Positions 46,201 to 58,748 of a DNA stretch of 64,000 bases are shown one piece after another. A program made the translations under genes and the position numbers. Location of the stretch: contig NC_060018.1 of NCBI RefSeq assembly GCF_021134715.1, forward strand, positions 12,045,501 to 12,109,500, written 5' to 3'. Within the stretch, counting starts at the first letter, position 1; every line of letters begins with the position of its first letter. This DNA is from Daphnia pulex. Taxonomy: Eukaryota > Arthropoda > Branchiopoda > Diplostraca > Daphniidae. The notes under the pieces were generated by a model, which saw nothing but the letters and a program-made list of their open reading frames with translations, searched no databases and had not been told where the DNA came from.

Positions 46201-48113
46201 AAAAATCTTTTTTAAAATATTTTTCTTGTGCGCTTCTATATTCTTATCGGACAATCTCATAGACACACAGAGAAAAAGTTTTTTTTTACGATGGATCCGG
46301 CGTGAAGATGGCCGCCCTATAGAATTTTGTTTCCCCCCCTATACTGTTGTGAACAACAACAATGTTGTTTTTGGCTTTTAGAGCTGATAGAGGTCTATAG
46401 TTTTTTGGCAGCCTGGCTGTTTAGATGCTATTTGATGATGATCTCTGGGCCTCTGCCTGACGTTTATTATTTCAATCCCACCGAAAAATGGCCGACCAGC
46501 ACATTTCTATTCCCAAAACATCTTTAGACTTATTTGAAAAATAGAAAAAATTGTTCAACTGCACAGGCGATGGATATAGATGGGGGAAAAAGAGTCGAGA
46601 GTTCGAGACATTTGATATGATGCGCGATCGATGGCGGATGAAACAAGAAAGAAATGAAAGAGGGGCTCCGATATTATTATTCTTCCGATGCTAAATGGAT
46701 GTTCAAACTCCCGCCGAGCAGAGATGGGAGAAAGAAAGAAGATATGTGTGTGTGCCCAGGCACTGGGTCGTCTAGGTTTACACAAGCCCACAGTCGTCGT
46801 ATCTTATTTTTATTTTTTCCCGTCTGTTTCTCGGGAGGGATTAGTTTTTTTTTCTTCTTCTTCCTGTGAGAAATTCCGCCGCCGCCGCCGGTATAATATC
46901 CGATGTATCCATTTCCACACCCTCCTCCTGCCACCACCAAAAAAGTTTATTTCGAGATCCGGCCGGAATAAAAAAAAAGGTTTTTTCTTGGCTGGAGAGA
47001 AGACAAAATCGGGCACGTTCCGATTCCATTCCGTCACACAAATATAAATTACAACAGCAGCTGTTATTCTGGCGGGAGATTTGAAAAAATAAAAAAAAAC
47101 ATCGTCACATTGATATTATTCGACACAATTCCGTGCCAACCGGATTGAACCCTTCCGACACATTTCAAAATATAAAAAAAAGGAATAAAATAAATTCTAA
47201 AAATATTATTCCAGTGTGTCAACTCTATGGGAGATAGAATTACTAAGCTGCTGGCATCTCACAGCAGTCTTATCTACGGTTATATTAGCATCCGGCCGGA
47301 ATTCACCGTTATATTAGATTCAGGCTAAAATAGAGAAAGAGACGAGAGCTGCTGCTGAGTGCTGACTTGAGACGCGGGTCCAATGAACTTTGGAAAAGAA
47401 ACAAAAAATAAAAAGATTGTTCAGATTTATTTTTTTTAGTTGGTCTAACAAACAAGCGAAAATCTCGTTAATAAGTTGTTCAACAACTCGGAAAAAGAAA
47501 GAAGCAGCCCAGGCGACGACAACAGCGTGACACTATAGACAACACGGTGCTGGTGTGTGTTGTCCAGCTGCAGCTGTATGGCCTCTATCTCCTAAAAGGA
47601 AGTGTTGGCCGTCCATGGCTCGAGGGTAATATTTCTCTTGTGATGCCTGGGCTCTGTCTTGATGATTTAGCGATAGTGTCAACGCACTGGACTGGACGTC
47701 TGCTGGACTGGAAGAGAATGTGGTTGTGTCACCGTCAAAAACCCGCACAAAAAACCAGAAATCATTTTAAAAAAAGACGACGGGTACGATTATTATTTTT
47801 TCCAAGGATAGAAACTGGTGGAGAAGATGAACTGGAAAGAGCAGGTCGATTTGAATATAAGGCTGGCGCACGCGCCAGTGCACGAAATGCGTCTAAACGA
47901 TTCACGAGATTACATAAGAAAAATGTTTTTTTGTTATAATTTCTCGATTTGGAATTGGAACAAAACGGGACCAGTTGGGTTTCTCCTGGGCGTTAATCAA
48001 TTCAATCGAATTTATTCTTTTTTCTATTATCTAACGGAATTTTAAATTGATTTTTGATTTTTTTTCAATTTTCCAGCCGAGCGGAAAATTTTCCCAATTT
48101 CTAGCTGGAACGA

Positions 48114-51100
48114 ATGTACGACAACATGACAACTTACATGCTCTCGGATTCGCCGGAATCCGGATCGGGATCCAATCACCAAATCGGCGGAGGCAATTCG
48201 AGTTCCAACGCTCCGTCGCTGATCGGCTCGCCGAGATCGACGCCCGTCTTCGGCAACAACGGCCACGCCCTCAAGGTCCGTTATTGACAATGGCCCGTCT
48301 CTGCTGGACGGGAAAATATTTTTCAAACCAAAAATTATAAATTTTGTTTGAACAGACAAACGGCGGTTTGATGATGAACGGATCATCGTCCGGCGCTAAG
48401 GAGATGGGCGGCCATCAGATGTGGAATAACGTCGGCCATCCGCAGCAGCAGCAGATGCAGTCGCCCGTCGCCCAGCCACCGCTGCCACCGCCGCACCATC
48501 ACCGCAACAACGTCATTGTGGACGACCGCGAGGAGAACCAATCGCTGCGCTCCGATCACTCCAATTCCATGGCCGGCGGCCTGTCGTCTTCCAATCGGGC
48601 CCACTCCAGATCCTCACGCCACCAGCACCAGCACAGCAACCGGCCGCTGGCCTCGACCCAGTCCGGCAAGAGCACCAGTTCCGGCCACCACCGATCGCAC
48701 AGGTCCGTTTCTTTTATAACTAAAATCTGACTCAAATAAAAACAAGACGGGCCAGGTGTTCTGGCGTGGCCCGTCTTGAGCCTTAAAAGGATTGAACGAA
48801 AAAGACGGACCAGCCGTTGTTAAATTTGTTTTGTTCCTTGCCTTTCATGGAGCTGCAACGTTTATCCTATCCTTAATGCTGTTGATATCAAAGTAAATGA
48901 ACCTGCAGTCCTGCAGTCGATGGCGTCATAATTTCAAATCTAAAAATGTTTTTTGTTTGTGGTTGTTGTTTGGCTTTGACAGGAGCGCAAGGGCGGGACA
49001 ACACCGGGATCACCCGATTTCATCGTCGCCCATGCAAACGTCGGCCGTCCTCGGCGACCGCAGCAACAACCAGCACCAAGAAGTCATCGAAGTCCAGATC
49101 CTACCTCAGGTAAAAAAAAACTTTTTGTTGTTTTATTATTCAAATTTTGGAATATTTTCAATGAGATTCAAATATTCCCGCGCTATTTTTGTTTGTGGAA
49201 TATAAACGGCGCCGTTGATCGATTCCCCCTGCATAGAAAAGTCTTTCGTGTAAACAGAAATATTTAGATATGTATAGAATCCGTCCAACCAAAAAGCCGC
49301 GCCGGACCTTGTAAATCGGCGTCCGTCCGCACACACAAAAGAAAAAGAAAAAATGGAAATGAATTTTTTTGATTCAAATGAATTTGATGTTGCGCAATTG
49401 ATTGAATGGGCTGGTGATTCACACAACAGGATGACGGATGGGGCGACAACGCCACGGCTCTGACGGGCAACACGTCCGTGGCCTCCGGATCGATGGATGA
49501 CGTGTCGAGGCTGGGCGGCGGAGACGGCGGACGCGGTGGCGGAGGCGACGGAGGGCCTAACGATCCGGCCTGGTCGTCCAACGCCATGGGCCAGTTTCAA
49601 AGCCAAGGCGGCCACCTTGGCTGGAATTTTAAATGCCAGCGCTACCTGGGCTCCATCACGGCCGCCGTCTTGGCCGTCCTGGCCGTCATGACGCCCGTGG
49701 CCATGGTCCTCCTGCCGCGGATGCAGATCGTTCCACTCCGCTCTGAGCAGCTGCGCTGCCCGGCCGAGTGCGAGGGACTGCTCATCACCCTGACCGTCAA
49801 GCTGGTCCTGCTGGTCCTGGGCAGCTGGGCCGTTTTCTGGCGGCCCACCAGGGCCACCATGCCGCGCATCTTCTTCCTCAGGACCCTGGTCCTCCTCCTG
49901 GTCTTCGTCACCACTTTCGCCTATTGCCTTTTCTACGGTGTTCGGGTGGTCGAGCAACAGGATCAGCTGGACTACAAGGTAAATTACATATCCATTTCAA
50001 TTTCATTTGTTATTTATTTTTGGGTTCCAGGCCGGTCCAGGGCCGGCATGTCGTGCAACAGCGGGCGGTGTAATAGTTTTCTTGGTTGGTTGGTTGGTTT
50101 ATTCTGTGGGTGGTGAGTGAGTTCAAATCACAGCTTGAACTTATCTTTTTTTTTCACTCGGACGGAATAAACAAATATGGCGGATGCATTCCGTGTCTGC
50201 CCGCCGTTTTATTTCATCTCTCGACGAATTTATTACAACATTTTTGTGTTTTTTTGTTTTATTTATTTTTGGTTTTATCCAGGCGATTGTGACGTTCGCT
50301 TTGTCGCTGGTCGACGCTCTTTTGTTTGTCCACTATGCTGCCGTTTTGCTCCTGGAGATCCGCCAAATGCCGCCCAGGTATTACCTACACGTCATCCGCA
50401 GTCCCGATGGCATTTCCAGGGGCTACCCGATCGGAGCCGTAAGCAAATTTTGTTGTTTTTCTTATTTTATTTCGATCGTTTAGATTTGTTTTTTTCTTCT
50501 TGGCCATCAGATATCGATCCAGCGGGCCGCCGTCTGGTTGCTGGACAAGTACTACACGGAATTTCCGATTTACAACCCGTTCCTGGAGCGGCTGCCGCCC
50601 AGGAGGAGCCGCTCAAAGTTGGCCCACTCGTCCTCGTTCAAATTCTACGACCTGGACGCCCAGAACAATCACGGCTCCCTCAATCCGGTAAGTCCACCCG
50701 ACGAAATTTCATTTCAACTTTTTTTCTTATTTTAAACTAAAAATAATTAAAACTATACTTAAAATTAATTGAATTAAACTTAAAATTAAAATTTGAATTT
50801 TTTTTGTTGGGTGGCGGGAAATGTTCCAGGGTAATGCCCGTGGCGTTTTGTCGACGACCAGCTCATCGACGACGGCTCGTCGCAACAATTCCAGCCACAA
50901 CGAGAGATTTTACGAAGAGCACGAATACGAACGACGTTTGAAAAAGAGGCGCGCCCGTTTGGTCACGTCCGCCGAAGAGGCTTTCACCCACATCCGACGA
51001 CTTCAAGCGGAACCAGGTACATGTCAACAATTATACACAACCAAATGTCTTTTTTCCCTCCTTATCCTTGCGGCAATATTCAACACCAATAAATATTAAA

Positions 51101-51893
51101 ATTCTTTTATTTAAAAAATGTTTTTTTGGGGGTGGAATAAAAGGACCGGCCGTTCCGATGGATCCTTACGAAGCGGCCCAGGCGATTTTCCCGTCGATGG
51201 CCCGCCCGTTGCAAAAGTACCTGAGGATCACGCGCCAGCAGCCGCGCCACACGGTCGAGTCCATCCTCCAGCACCTGGCCATCTGCCTCAGTCACGACCT
51301 CTCCGCCCGCGCCTTTGTCGAAAAGTTCCTGGCTGCCTCGCCCGTCATGCAGGTATAACTCGTCCGCATTTCTTTTTTTATTTTATTTTATTTAAAAAAA
51401 AAAAGCGGACCCCATTTTTCATTCGGAATTCCCGACGTCCGTGAAGGGCCACTTTGGTTCATCGTAAATTTCCCCTCAATCTCTTTTCAAATTTCCCGCT
51501 TTAAAAATTTTCCAACAAAATTCCAACATTTGATTGGCAGTCAATTTATTTATGGCCAATAGCTTTTCGAATTTGGCGCGGAAAAATGTCCACAAAATAT
51601 TTGATCGACTTTGAATTTCCCGCTGAAAATAAAAATTTAAAATGTTTGAATTTAATTTTTGGCGGTTTAAATAGAACGACAAGGAAAAGTGTCCGATTCA
51701 GACGTGGTCGCTGGTGTGCGACGTCCTCCTGTCGCGTGGCATCGAGGACGGGACCGTGTTCCAGCTGAGGCAGGGCGACGTCTCGCTCCTTTGCCGCATC
51801 TCCAACTTGCCGCACTTCAACATCACCGAGGAGATCATCGAACCCAAATCCAACAAGTTTGTCCTGCGGCTCAGTTCCGAAACTTCCGTCTGA
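48114..51893 (+). CDS. Vang: Van Gogh/strabismus planar cell polarity protein
   Basis: This four-pass membrane protein is a core component of the planar cell polarity pathway; it binds Prickle at one side of the cell and works with Frizzled, Flamingo and Dishevelled. Exons are 48114-48275, 48356-48702, 48983-49109, 49430-49978, 50283-50438, 50511-50687, 50830-51016, 51144-51352 and 51675-51893, giving 710 aa with all phases closed. The family core begins about residue 213 ([19 protein letters not shown]). Two pairs of membrane segments follow between about 270 and 430. Cytoplasmic blocks [35 protein letters not shown] and [19 protein letters not shown] are diagnostic, and the C-terminal PDZ-binding motif ETSV is intact (707-710). 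The N-terminus is about 190 residues of Ser, Gly, Gln and His-rich sequence, making the protein clearly longer than the roughly 520-aa vertebrate homologs. The first two coding exons both use a GTCCGT donor. AATAAA follows at 51930-51935. Confidence 0.95.
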
Positions 51894-51929
51894 TGAAATA
51901 TTCAAGTGATGGACGGACGGACTCGACGG

Positions 51930-51935
51930 AATAAA
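51930..51935 (+). terminator. Vang polyadenylation signal
   Basis: A canonical AATAAA lies 37 bp after the Vang stop codon, which implies a very short 3' UTR. Confidence 0.55.
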
Positions 51936-54900
51936 TTTTTGTAAAAAAATAATTCAGTTCATTTGACCAATTAAATTTGTTTTGTTTTTTTCGTTTTCTT
52001 TTCAAAAAAATTTATTTTCCCGCGCTGGATAATAATTTTTGAAACAAGAAACTAGTCGTCTTGCGTAAAATTCGTGTCCTTTTCTTGCGTGCAACCCCCC
52101 CAATTTTTTTATTTCCGGTTTGATCGTTGATAATATTCAGAAAAAAAATACTCGCAAACATATCGAAAGATAAGAAGAATTAATGGCCTCCGGACTCGAT
52201 AATAATTAATAAAATTGTTTCGTCCATTTTTGGCTAATAATTATAGACGCGCTGATTAATAATATGATTGGCTCAACAATATGTTTTTTGGGGTTTTTTT
52301 TTTCCTGTGTGTGTGTACATAATCATGTTATAGTCGAGGGCAAATAATGATAATAATAATAATAATAATAATAAAAATAAGGGAACCTCATTCTTCGCAC
52401 CCGTAACAATTTCATTTCCCGACACCCACGCAAAAATTGGCCATTGTTCACGCGGGCTCTGATTTATTTTGTTTGATTTAAAAAAAGAAATTCTTTTTTT
52501 GTTTTGTTTTTGGTCTAATAACAATCGCTGATGTCGACTTTCTCCCTTTGTTATTTGGTTATTTCTCTCGCCTATTCTTTTCTCGACGATGTGTTGTATA
52601 CGTGTGTAATAATTGACACCCCCATTTCTGTTGGCAACAACGAAGTTATTAGACACAAGTACACACAACACACGGTGGAATGTAGGTGCCATGCGTCATC
52701 ATCCCCCTCCATTTGAAAAATAAAATACAAAAAAAAATGATTATTAAAAAAGTACATTGTGTTGTGTATACAAAACAAAACTCTTTTAATAAAATGTTCG
52801 TGTGGTGTGTTGCCATTTTTTGAAAAAAATCTACAATTTTAAAAAATTTAAAATTTTCTCTTTTTTTATAATTTTCACGCGGGAGTTTTTCACGTTGAGT
52901 AATTGGCAGACATTTATTTATTTGTTTTGGCTGAAACTCGTTCATTCATGTCCTGCGGGACCCGTGTGGCGATGATGTAAACCATTTAACAAATCATCAC
53001 CGCCCATCATCAACATTTTTTTAACCTTTTGATGAGAAAAATGTTTTCCATCAAAATTTTGTTTATTTAAAAAAAAAAAGAATTAAAAAAATAAATGACC
53101 GTGATTTAAGCGCGCCACAAAGTTTTGAAAAAGAATTATTACGTCATCGCTTCTCTTTTCATTTGGGTTCGAGGACGTTCACTTCCTTCATTTCTGCACC
53201 CACTCACTTAACAAAAAAGACGTGAAAGGGCCGGCTGCCAGGGGCTGTCGTCGTCTTCTTCTTTCTGCCCCAGCGACCGTCCCGCGTGATTTTTTTTTGG
53301 CCATGTGTGGTCATTGTATAGCTTGTAAGACGACCCTGACGTTTGGAATCTTTTTATTGCACTACAAGGAAAGTCACTCCGCCGTGTCGGTACAGCCACT
53401 GAAGAGGAAAAAAAAAATTAAAATCAAAATCAAATGAAATAGAAAAATAAATTTTTTTTCTTTTCCTAAAAAGCTCCGGATGCTCGGCAGCAGCCCAAAA
53501 AAGAAGAATGTTTTGCTGGATATATATATGATGATGATGGGATGTGTGTGTGTATATCTCGAATGCTCAACGTCAGTTTGCATATTTCATCATGTCTGTC
53601 GGGAGAGACCCACAGAGATATGAGGAGCCGCCCTCTCTCAGCTCGTCTCCCGTCCGGTTATAAAAATGTAAGCGACTCTCCAATGAGAGTCTAACCAACA
53701 AACAACTTATCGAAGGTTTTCGTGTGTGCCAGAGAAATGTGTATAGACATTCCTTTTTTAGTTTTGGGAAAAGAATTCTGATTGAAATAAATTGATCGAG
53801 CTAGCGAAATCGGTTAGACAATTCAATTGATTTGTGACAAGGCCAAAGTTGGGCGAATTTGAATTTGGCGCGCTGCTCATTTTTCAAATAAATTGAATGG
53901 CGCCAAAAATTTCCAGAGCGATAAAAAAAAAACCCTTCACACGCAAATGAGTCTAATGTGAAAAATGTTGTCTGTAATTTCAACTGGTTAGTTATAGAGT
54001 TAGTTAGTTAGTTAACTGCCAGAACTCTATGAGAGAGAGAGAGCTATAGAACCTGTGAGAATGTGGAGGAGGTTTTTTCCGGCCCAAAGATTTTTTCGTT
54101 CGGGAAAAAATGATGATGATGATGATGATGAGGGCCCATCCCGAGCGTCGACAGGTGAGCAACGAAGAAATATTTTTTTAAAAATCTATCTAGTATGCTC
54201 CTTACTTCGCGTTATATCATTATTCTATTCGTCTGCTGTACTGTAGGATTCTATTCTTCTGTAGTAGATATTCGCCCTGTGGCCATGAGCAATCGTTCTG
54301 TGGCCTTATGTGTCTGCCAGTCTGTTGGCTTCGGTAAATTCTAAGCTGGTTTTTTTTTTGAATAATATGCGCCATGAGCTTTGGGAAACTAAATAAGAAA
54401 AATGGTATGGACACCAAAAAACTGGGCTCTCCGCGGGGCAATTGCGTGTTGTGTATGCGCACTGTTCAAACAGCAGCAGCAGCAGTTGAGCCACAGTCGA
54501 TGAGCAGCACACGCCCGCGTTTTTCTCTCACTCCCCATAAGTAAATAACACACACACGACCAAAAACAGGTATAAATTCGGTGGTGGGGGGATATAAAGA
54601 AAATAGAAAAATAAAAGCAAAATACTTTTCCGTGTGTGCTGTGCACCGAAATGTGCACGTTCGCTAATGAAGCCAATGGCGGGGTCTCTCATCATCTCGA
54701 ACGTCGTTCCAACATAAAAATATGGGGAGAATGTTGGAATAATGGAACAAAAACGACCGAGTTAAATTCCTCATCATCAGCACAACAGCCAACTCTCTCT
54801 TGGATTCCAATCTTTTTATTTTTCTTGTGTGTTTGTGAACCTCCCGGGCATAGATCTTCAGCGGGTCGTTTGTTATATTTGATTTTCTTTATATTTTTTC

Positions 54901-57900
54901 TTCGTTCACATTTACACACGTCGTGCTGGAGCAGCAGCACCTTATCATTAAGAACGCGTCAAGTGTGTGTGTGTGTGTGTAAATGCACACAGACACACAC
55001 AGGTAGCAGCTCTCGATGGTACCTCACTGGTTTTTTCGCGTGAAAACTCGTCGTTCATTTTTGTTTAAAAAATTTTTTATTCCTCGAGTTTTTCGGCTGG
55101 TCAAACTGAAATAACGACCCGCTAATGCGCCCATTTTTCACTCTATTATCACCGAGAGCTAGAGGAGGTAGGAAGAAGAAAATAATGATTAAAAATGAAA
55201 AAAAAAAACTAAAGTAACATGACGAAATGTCTATAACGACGGGCGATAACAGTTAGACGTTTTAGACCTGCCTGTTGCACTGCGCTGCTGCTTTGATGGC
55301 TCAAAGTGTAGCTCTATATTGCGCAGTTATTCTTACATATACTTAACTTTTTTTCGAGTGGTTGTGTGTTGTTTAAGGGCGCCATATTTCAAAAACAATT
55401 TTTGGTTTGTTTAAATTTTCATTTTCTGCTCTCGAACGTTCCTCGCTGTCTATATATTACGTAATGTAGCTTTGATTTGTTTTACAACGTCTGCTGCAAC
55501 TGCAGCAAGAGAAAGATGCTTGTCTCAACAGCAGCAGAGACTTGTAGTTTTGAGATTTACTGACTGACTCTGCTCCTACTGACGCATACACACATAACCT
55601 ATAAAGAGATATCAGAAAGAATACAAATAAAATATTCCTTTTGTTTGATTTTCGTTTTTTTTTTAACTTTATGACGGTTGTTATTATTATTATTTACAGT
55701 GTCTTTTTTATTTTATTTTGAATAATAGTCAACGTGACTGGAAACAAAATATATACACTCCCGTGCTGCTGCTGTGTTCTGTGTTCACTCTCCCGCGACC
55801 GAATTTGACCGGATCACGACCGCCCAATCGCATCGGGGCCCAGTAGTCGTAGTCTCCATCGGTCTCCATCTTCCTGCACGACTGAACGTATAGAAAAAAA
55901 GGCCGATTCTGATCGGGAAAGTAAAAAAAAAAATAGTCTTATAAGAGAAAAAAGGGAGTGAGGAAATTACCTTTCAGTGCGTAAAAGAAAACCAAAAAGA
56001 AAAAAAGAACAAAACAATTTCCTTTTTTTATTTTCTCAACGGTTTTATTGGTTTTTATGTTGTACGTGTATACATTGATTCGGTTACCAGCTATATCAGA
56101 CCCACACACACACAACAGAGCATGTATTGTAAATCAAGTTGGCCAATGCACTCTTATTCTTCGGGGTTGTATAAGTAAATTCAATAATAAAAAATACGTG
56201 AGGTTACGAAGGTTATAAAAGGAGCAAAAAAATAAACGCGGGAAATTTTAAAAACAGCCCCAAACAAGTCAAAGAACCGTTTGATCGTTTTGGGTCAATT
56301 TCATTATTCTGTAACACATATTACGTAATAAGAAGCGGGAGAAAAAAAACAAAAACAAAACAAAATCATATAATTTATATCTCCCGCCGTTATTTGATTC
56401 GAAAGTTGTTTTTTCAGACTTTTTTGGCTCGCGCGTTGTATTTTTGGGGGTTTTTGTTCTTTTCTCCTTCTTTGATTTTCGTTTTCTGTTTTCGTTTTAC
56501 GACAGGTCGCTTGTGGGTTTTACAACGTCGGTCCCGTCGTAAATCGCCGCCTAATTGTTTTCGAATCCACGGCATTTCAGCTCATTTCGTATACAGGGAA
56601 AGAAAAAACAGAACAGAAAACATATAAGAGACGATGCGGTGGGGCCCCACTTTATACGCACAGACAAAAACAGACGCGGACATGCATATATACATAGACA
56701 GCACACACACACACACACACACACAGTGGATATGATAGGACGCGGGACTCGATTTTCTATTCACCGTCGGAACAATATAAGAACAAAACAAAAAAAGAAC
56801 CGCATATTAGAGATAGAGGCAGGTGAGCATCAGCGACACACACAGCACAAAAGGGCCCAGCTCTCGGAGAGATATCTGCGCTGTGGTAGTAGTAGTTGGA
56901 TGTTTGTATCTCTCCTTTTTTATTCTTTTCTGCCTTTTTTATTCGATTTTTTACGACAGGGTGGCAGCCAGCAGCAGCCAGCAGCCGGTAGTTCCAGAGT
57001 CCAGCAACATGCACGAGCAGCAACTATGGATATTCATGTCCTGTTGCTGCTGCCTTAAAATAATACTATACATATACCTGGAACACACAGAAAGTGATGC
57101 CTTTTAGATATTTTGGCTGTGGCCAGCAAAAAGGCCAAAGAAAACACAAATTTTTTGGGGGTTTTTAAGAGTCTGGGACCGAAATAAAAACAAACAACGG
57201 ATAGATGGATGGATATTTGGTTTGCTGTTAAACTAGAGCTACATCTATCTCGTCTCTGGGCCGAGATGCTGTGTGTGGGAATAGTATATAACAAGACACA
57301 ACCAAAGAATCTTTCCAGTTTTTATTGATGAAAGGATAGAAACAGGGAAAACAATTTTTCGAAGGTTTTTTGGATTATTTTACGAGGAAATGAATGGGCA
57401 TAACATGGCCGTGTGTGTGTGTGCCGCATCAAAGCGAGAAATACTCCACAGGATGAAGATGAACATTTTTTTTCTGGGGGGAATTTTTGATTTACGTCGC
57501 TCATGATCAGCTCGTAAAAACAGCGAACGATTCGAACATATTCAAACATTTGAATTTGTTTCTCTTTAGTTTTTAGTTTTTTCCTGTTGCTGATTAGCGC
57601 CGCGCATCAGTTCATATATTTCCACTGCTTTTCCCCGCTATAATCAAATGGGTGCATGTAATTTTCTATTTTTGAAAGTTGCGCATTTTATATTTTAAAA
57701 ATTGATGAACCATTTGGATTTTTTTGGAGGGGATATTTGAAAAAGGGCAACACGCTCTGGTGGCCACCGTTCAAACTCGTGAGCGAGAACGGGAAAAAAT
57801 TCGTTCGAAAAGAATTGTAATCAACAAATAAACAAGCGGGCGGGAAGTGGCCCAGATTTGAAATTTCAATATTTAGCAGCACTCTTTCCGGTTCGGGAAA

Positions 57901-58506
57901 TCAATGAGCAATGCTGCTGATGGCTACAACCGAAAAAATAGATTAGGACATTTCAACTGAAAAAGGAATCAGATTTGTCCAAAATAAAGGATATGAGTTC
58001 CGTTGAGCCCGTGTGTATGAATATTTGAATGTTAAGTGCAGCATTTATACTTCTTTTTCCAAGAGTCTGCTGGTCATCAGTAAAAAGTTTTGTAGCCTTG
58101 GAAACACTGACGCGTTTCCGGCCCTGCGTATAAAATAGAAAAAGGGGAAAACAAAACAGAAGAGAACAGATCAATGAATTGTTTTCATTATTACGAACAA
58201 GCGCAAAGTTCAAAATTGACAATATAATTGAAGGCGATCATTACAATAATTTCCGTCGTTGACCTGGCCTCGATTTCATGAGTTTGCCAAAGGCTATACA
58301 CGTGCCGTTTGACGACTTTTATACTTGATATAGTTTACGGACGGAAGACGAAACAGAGTTGGACACTTTAATTGGGGTCCGAACGTTTACAGAATTAATG
58401 GCCCGTTCATTACTACTTGATTCGACCTCACATCAGCCAATAAGTGCGGGTGATCCCCAGTAACCTATGTCTTTCGTATTGGCCATGAACTTTATTATAT
58501 GCCCGT
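51936..58506. other. 6.6-kb gene-poor, microsatellite-rich region
   Basis: No coding exon of a known family is seen. Simple repeats include an ATA/TAA tract at about 52350-52375, (GAT)n at 54110-54131, (GT)n at 54963-54980 and (CA)n at 56702-56724. Several GTGAGC-type donor-like words occur (for example near 54150 and 56821) but none follows a supportable coding frame. It ends at the left edge of the unit duplicated at 63091. Confidence 0.5.
56702..56724. repeat. (CA)n microsatellite
   Basis: An uninterrupted CA dinucleotide tract of 23 bp in otherwise simple-sequence DNA. Confidence 0.9.
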
Positions 58507-58748
58507 GAATTGGACCTTGCTGTCTAGCGTCTAGTCTACTGTGTACTCTGAAGAGAACTGAAACCACACGTGGGAGTGAGATGCGCATTCAATATTGATT
58601 TGAATCTGCAATCGATGCGAATCGCGTGCAAACATATACGTCTTAACTCAACGGTAAACAGCATCGCATGGATGTAGAAAACGAGATATAAACGAACGAG
58701 TTTAGCAAGTAAACGAGGATCTTTCAGCCAAAGAGGATCGCAAAGGAA

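Larger units (their letters stand above)
29369..48113. other. 18.7-kb low-complexity region upstream of Vang
   Basis: This is AT-rich DNA with very many homopolymer runs, short CA/GT, GA, GAA and CAG tracts, and poly-C runs at 31368-31380, 35282-35293 and 42551-42560. I found no coding exon of a recognisable family on either strand; open frames here are dominated by Lys/Phe/Ser runs from simple sequence. It probably contains the promoter, a 5' UTR exon and the long first intron of Vang, and may carry enhancers. Confidence 0.55.

Noticed and set aside
49136-49957. Long open frame of 273 codons on the minus strand across Vang exon 4
   Set aside because: It is antisense to a strongly conserved Vang exon, is driven by its codon bias (Asp/Glu/Gln-rich) and has no domain.
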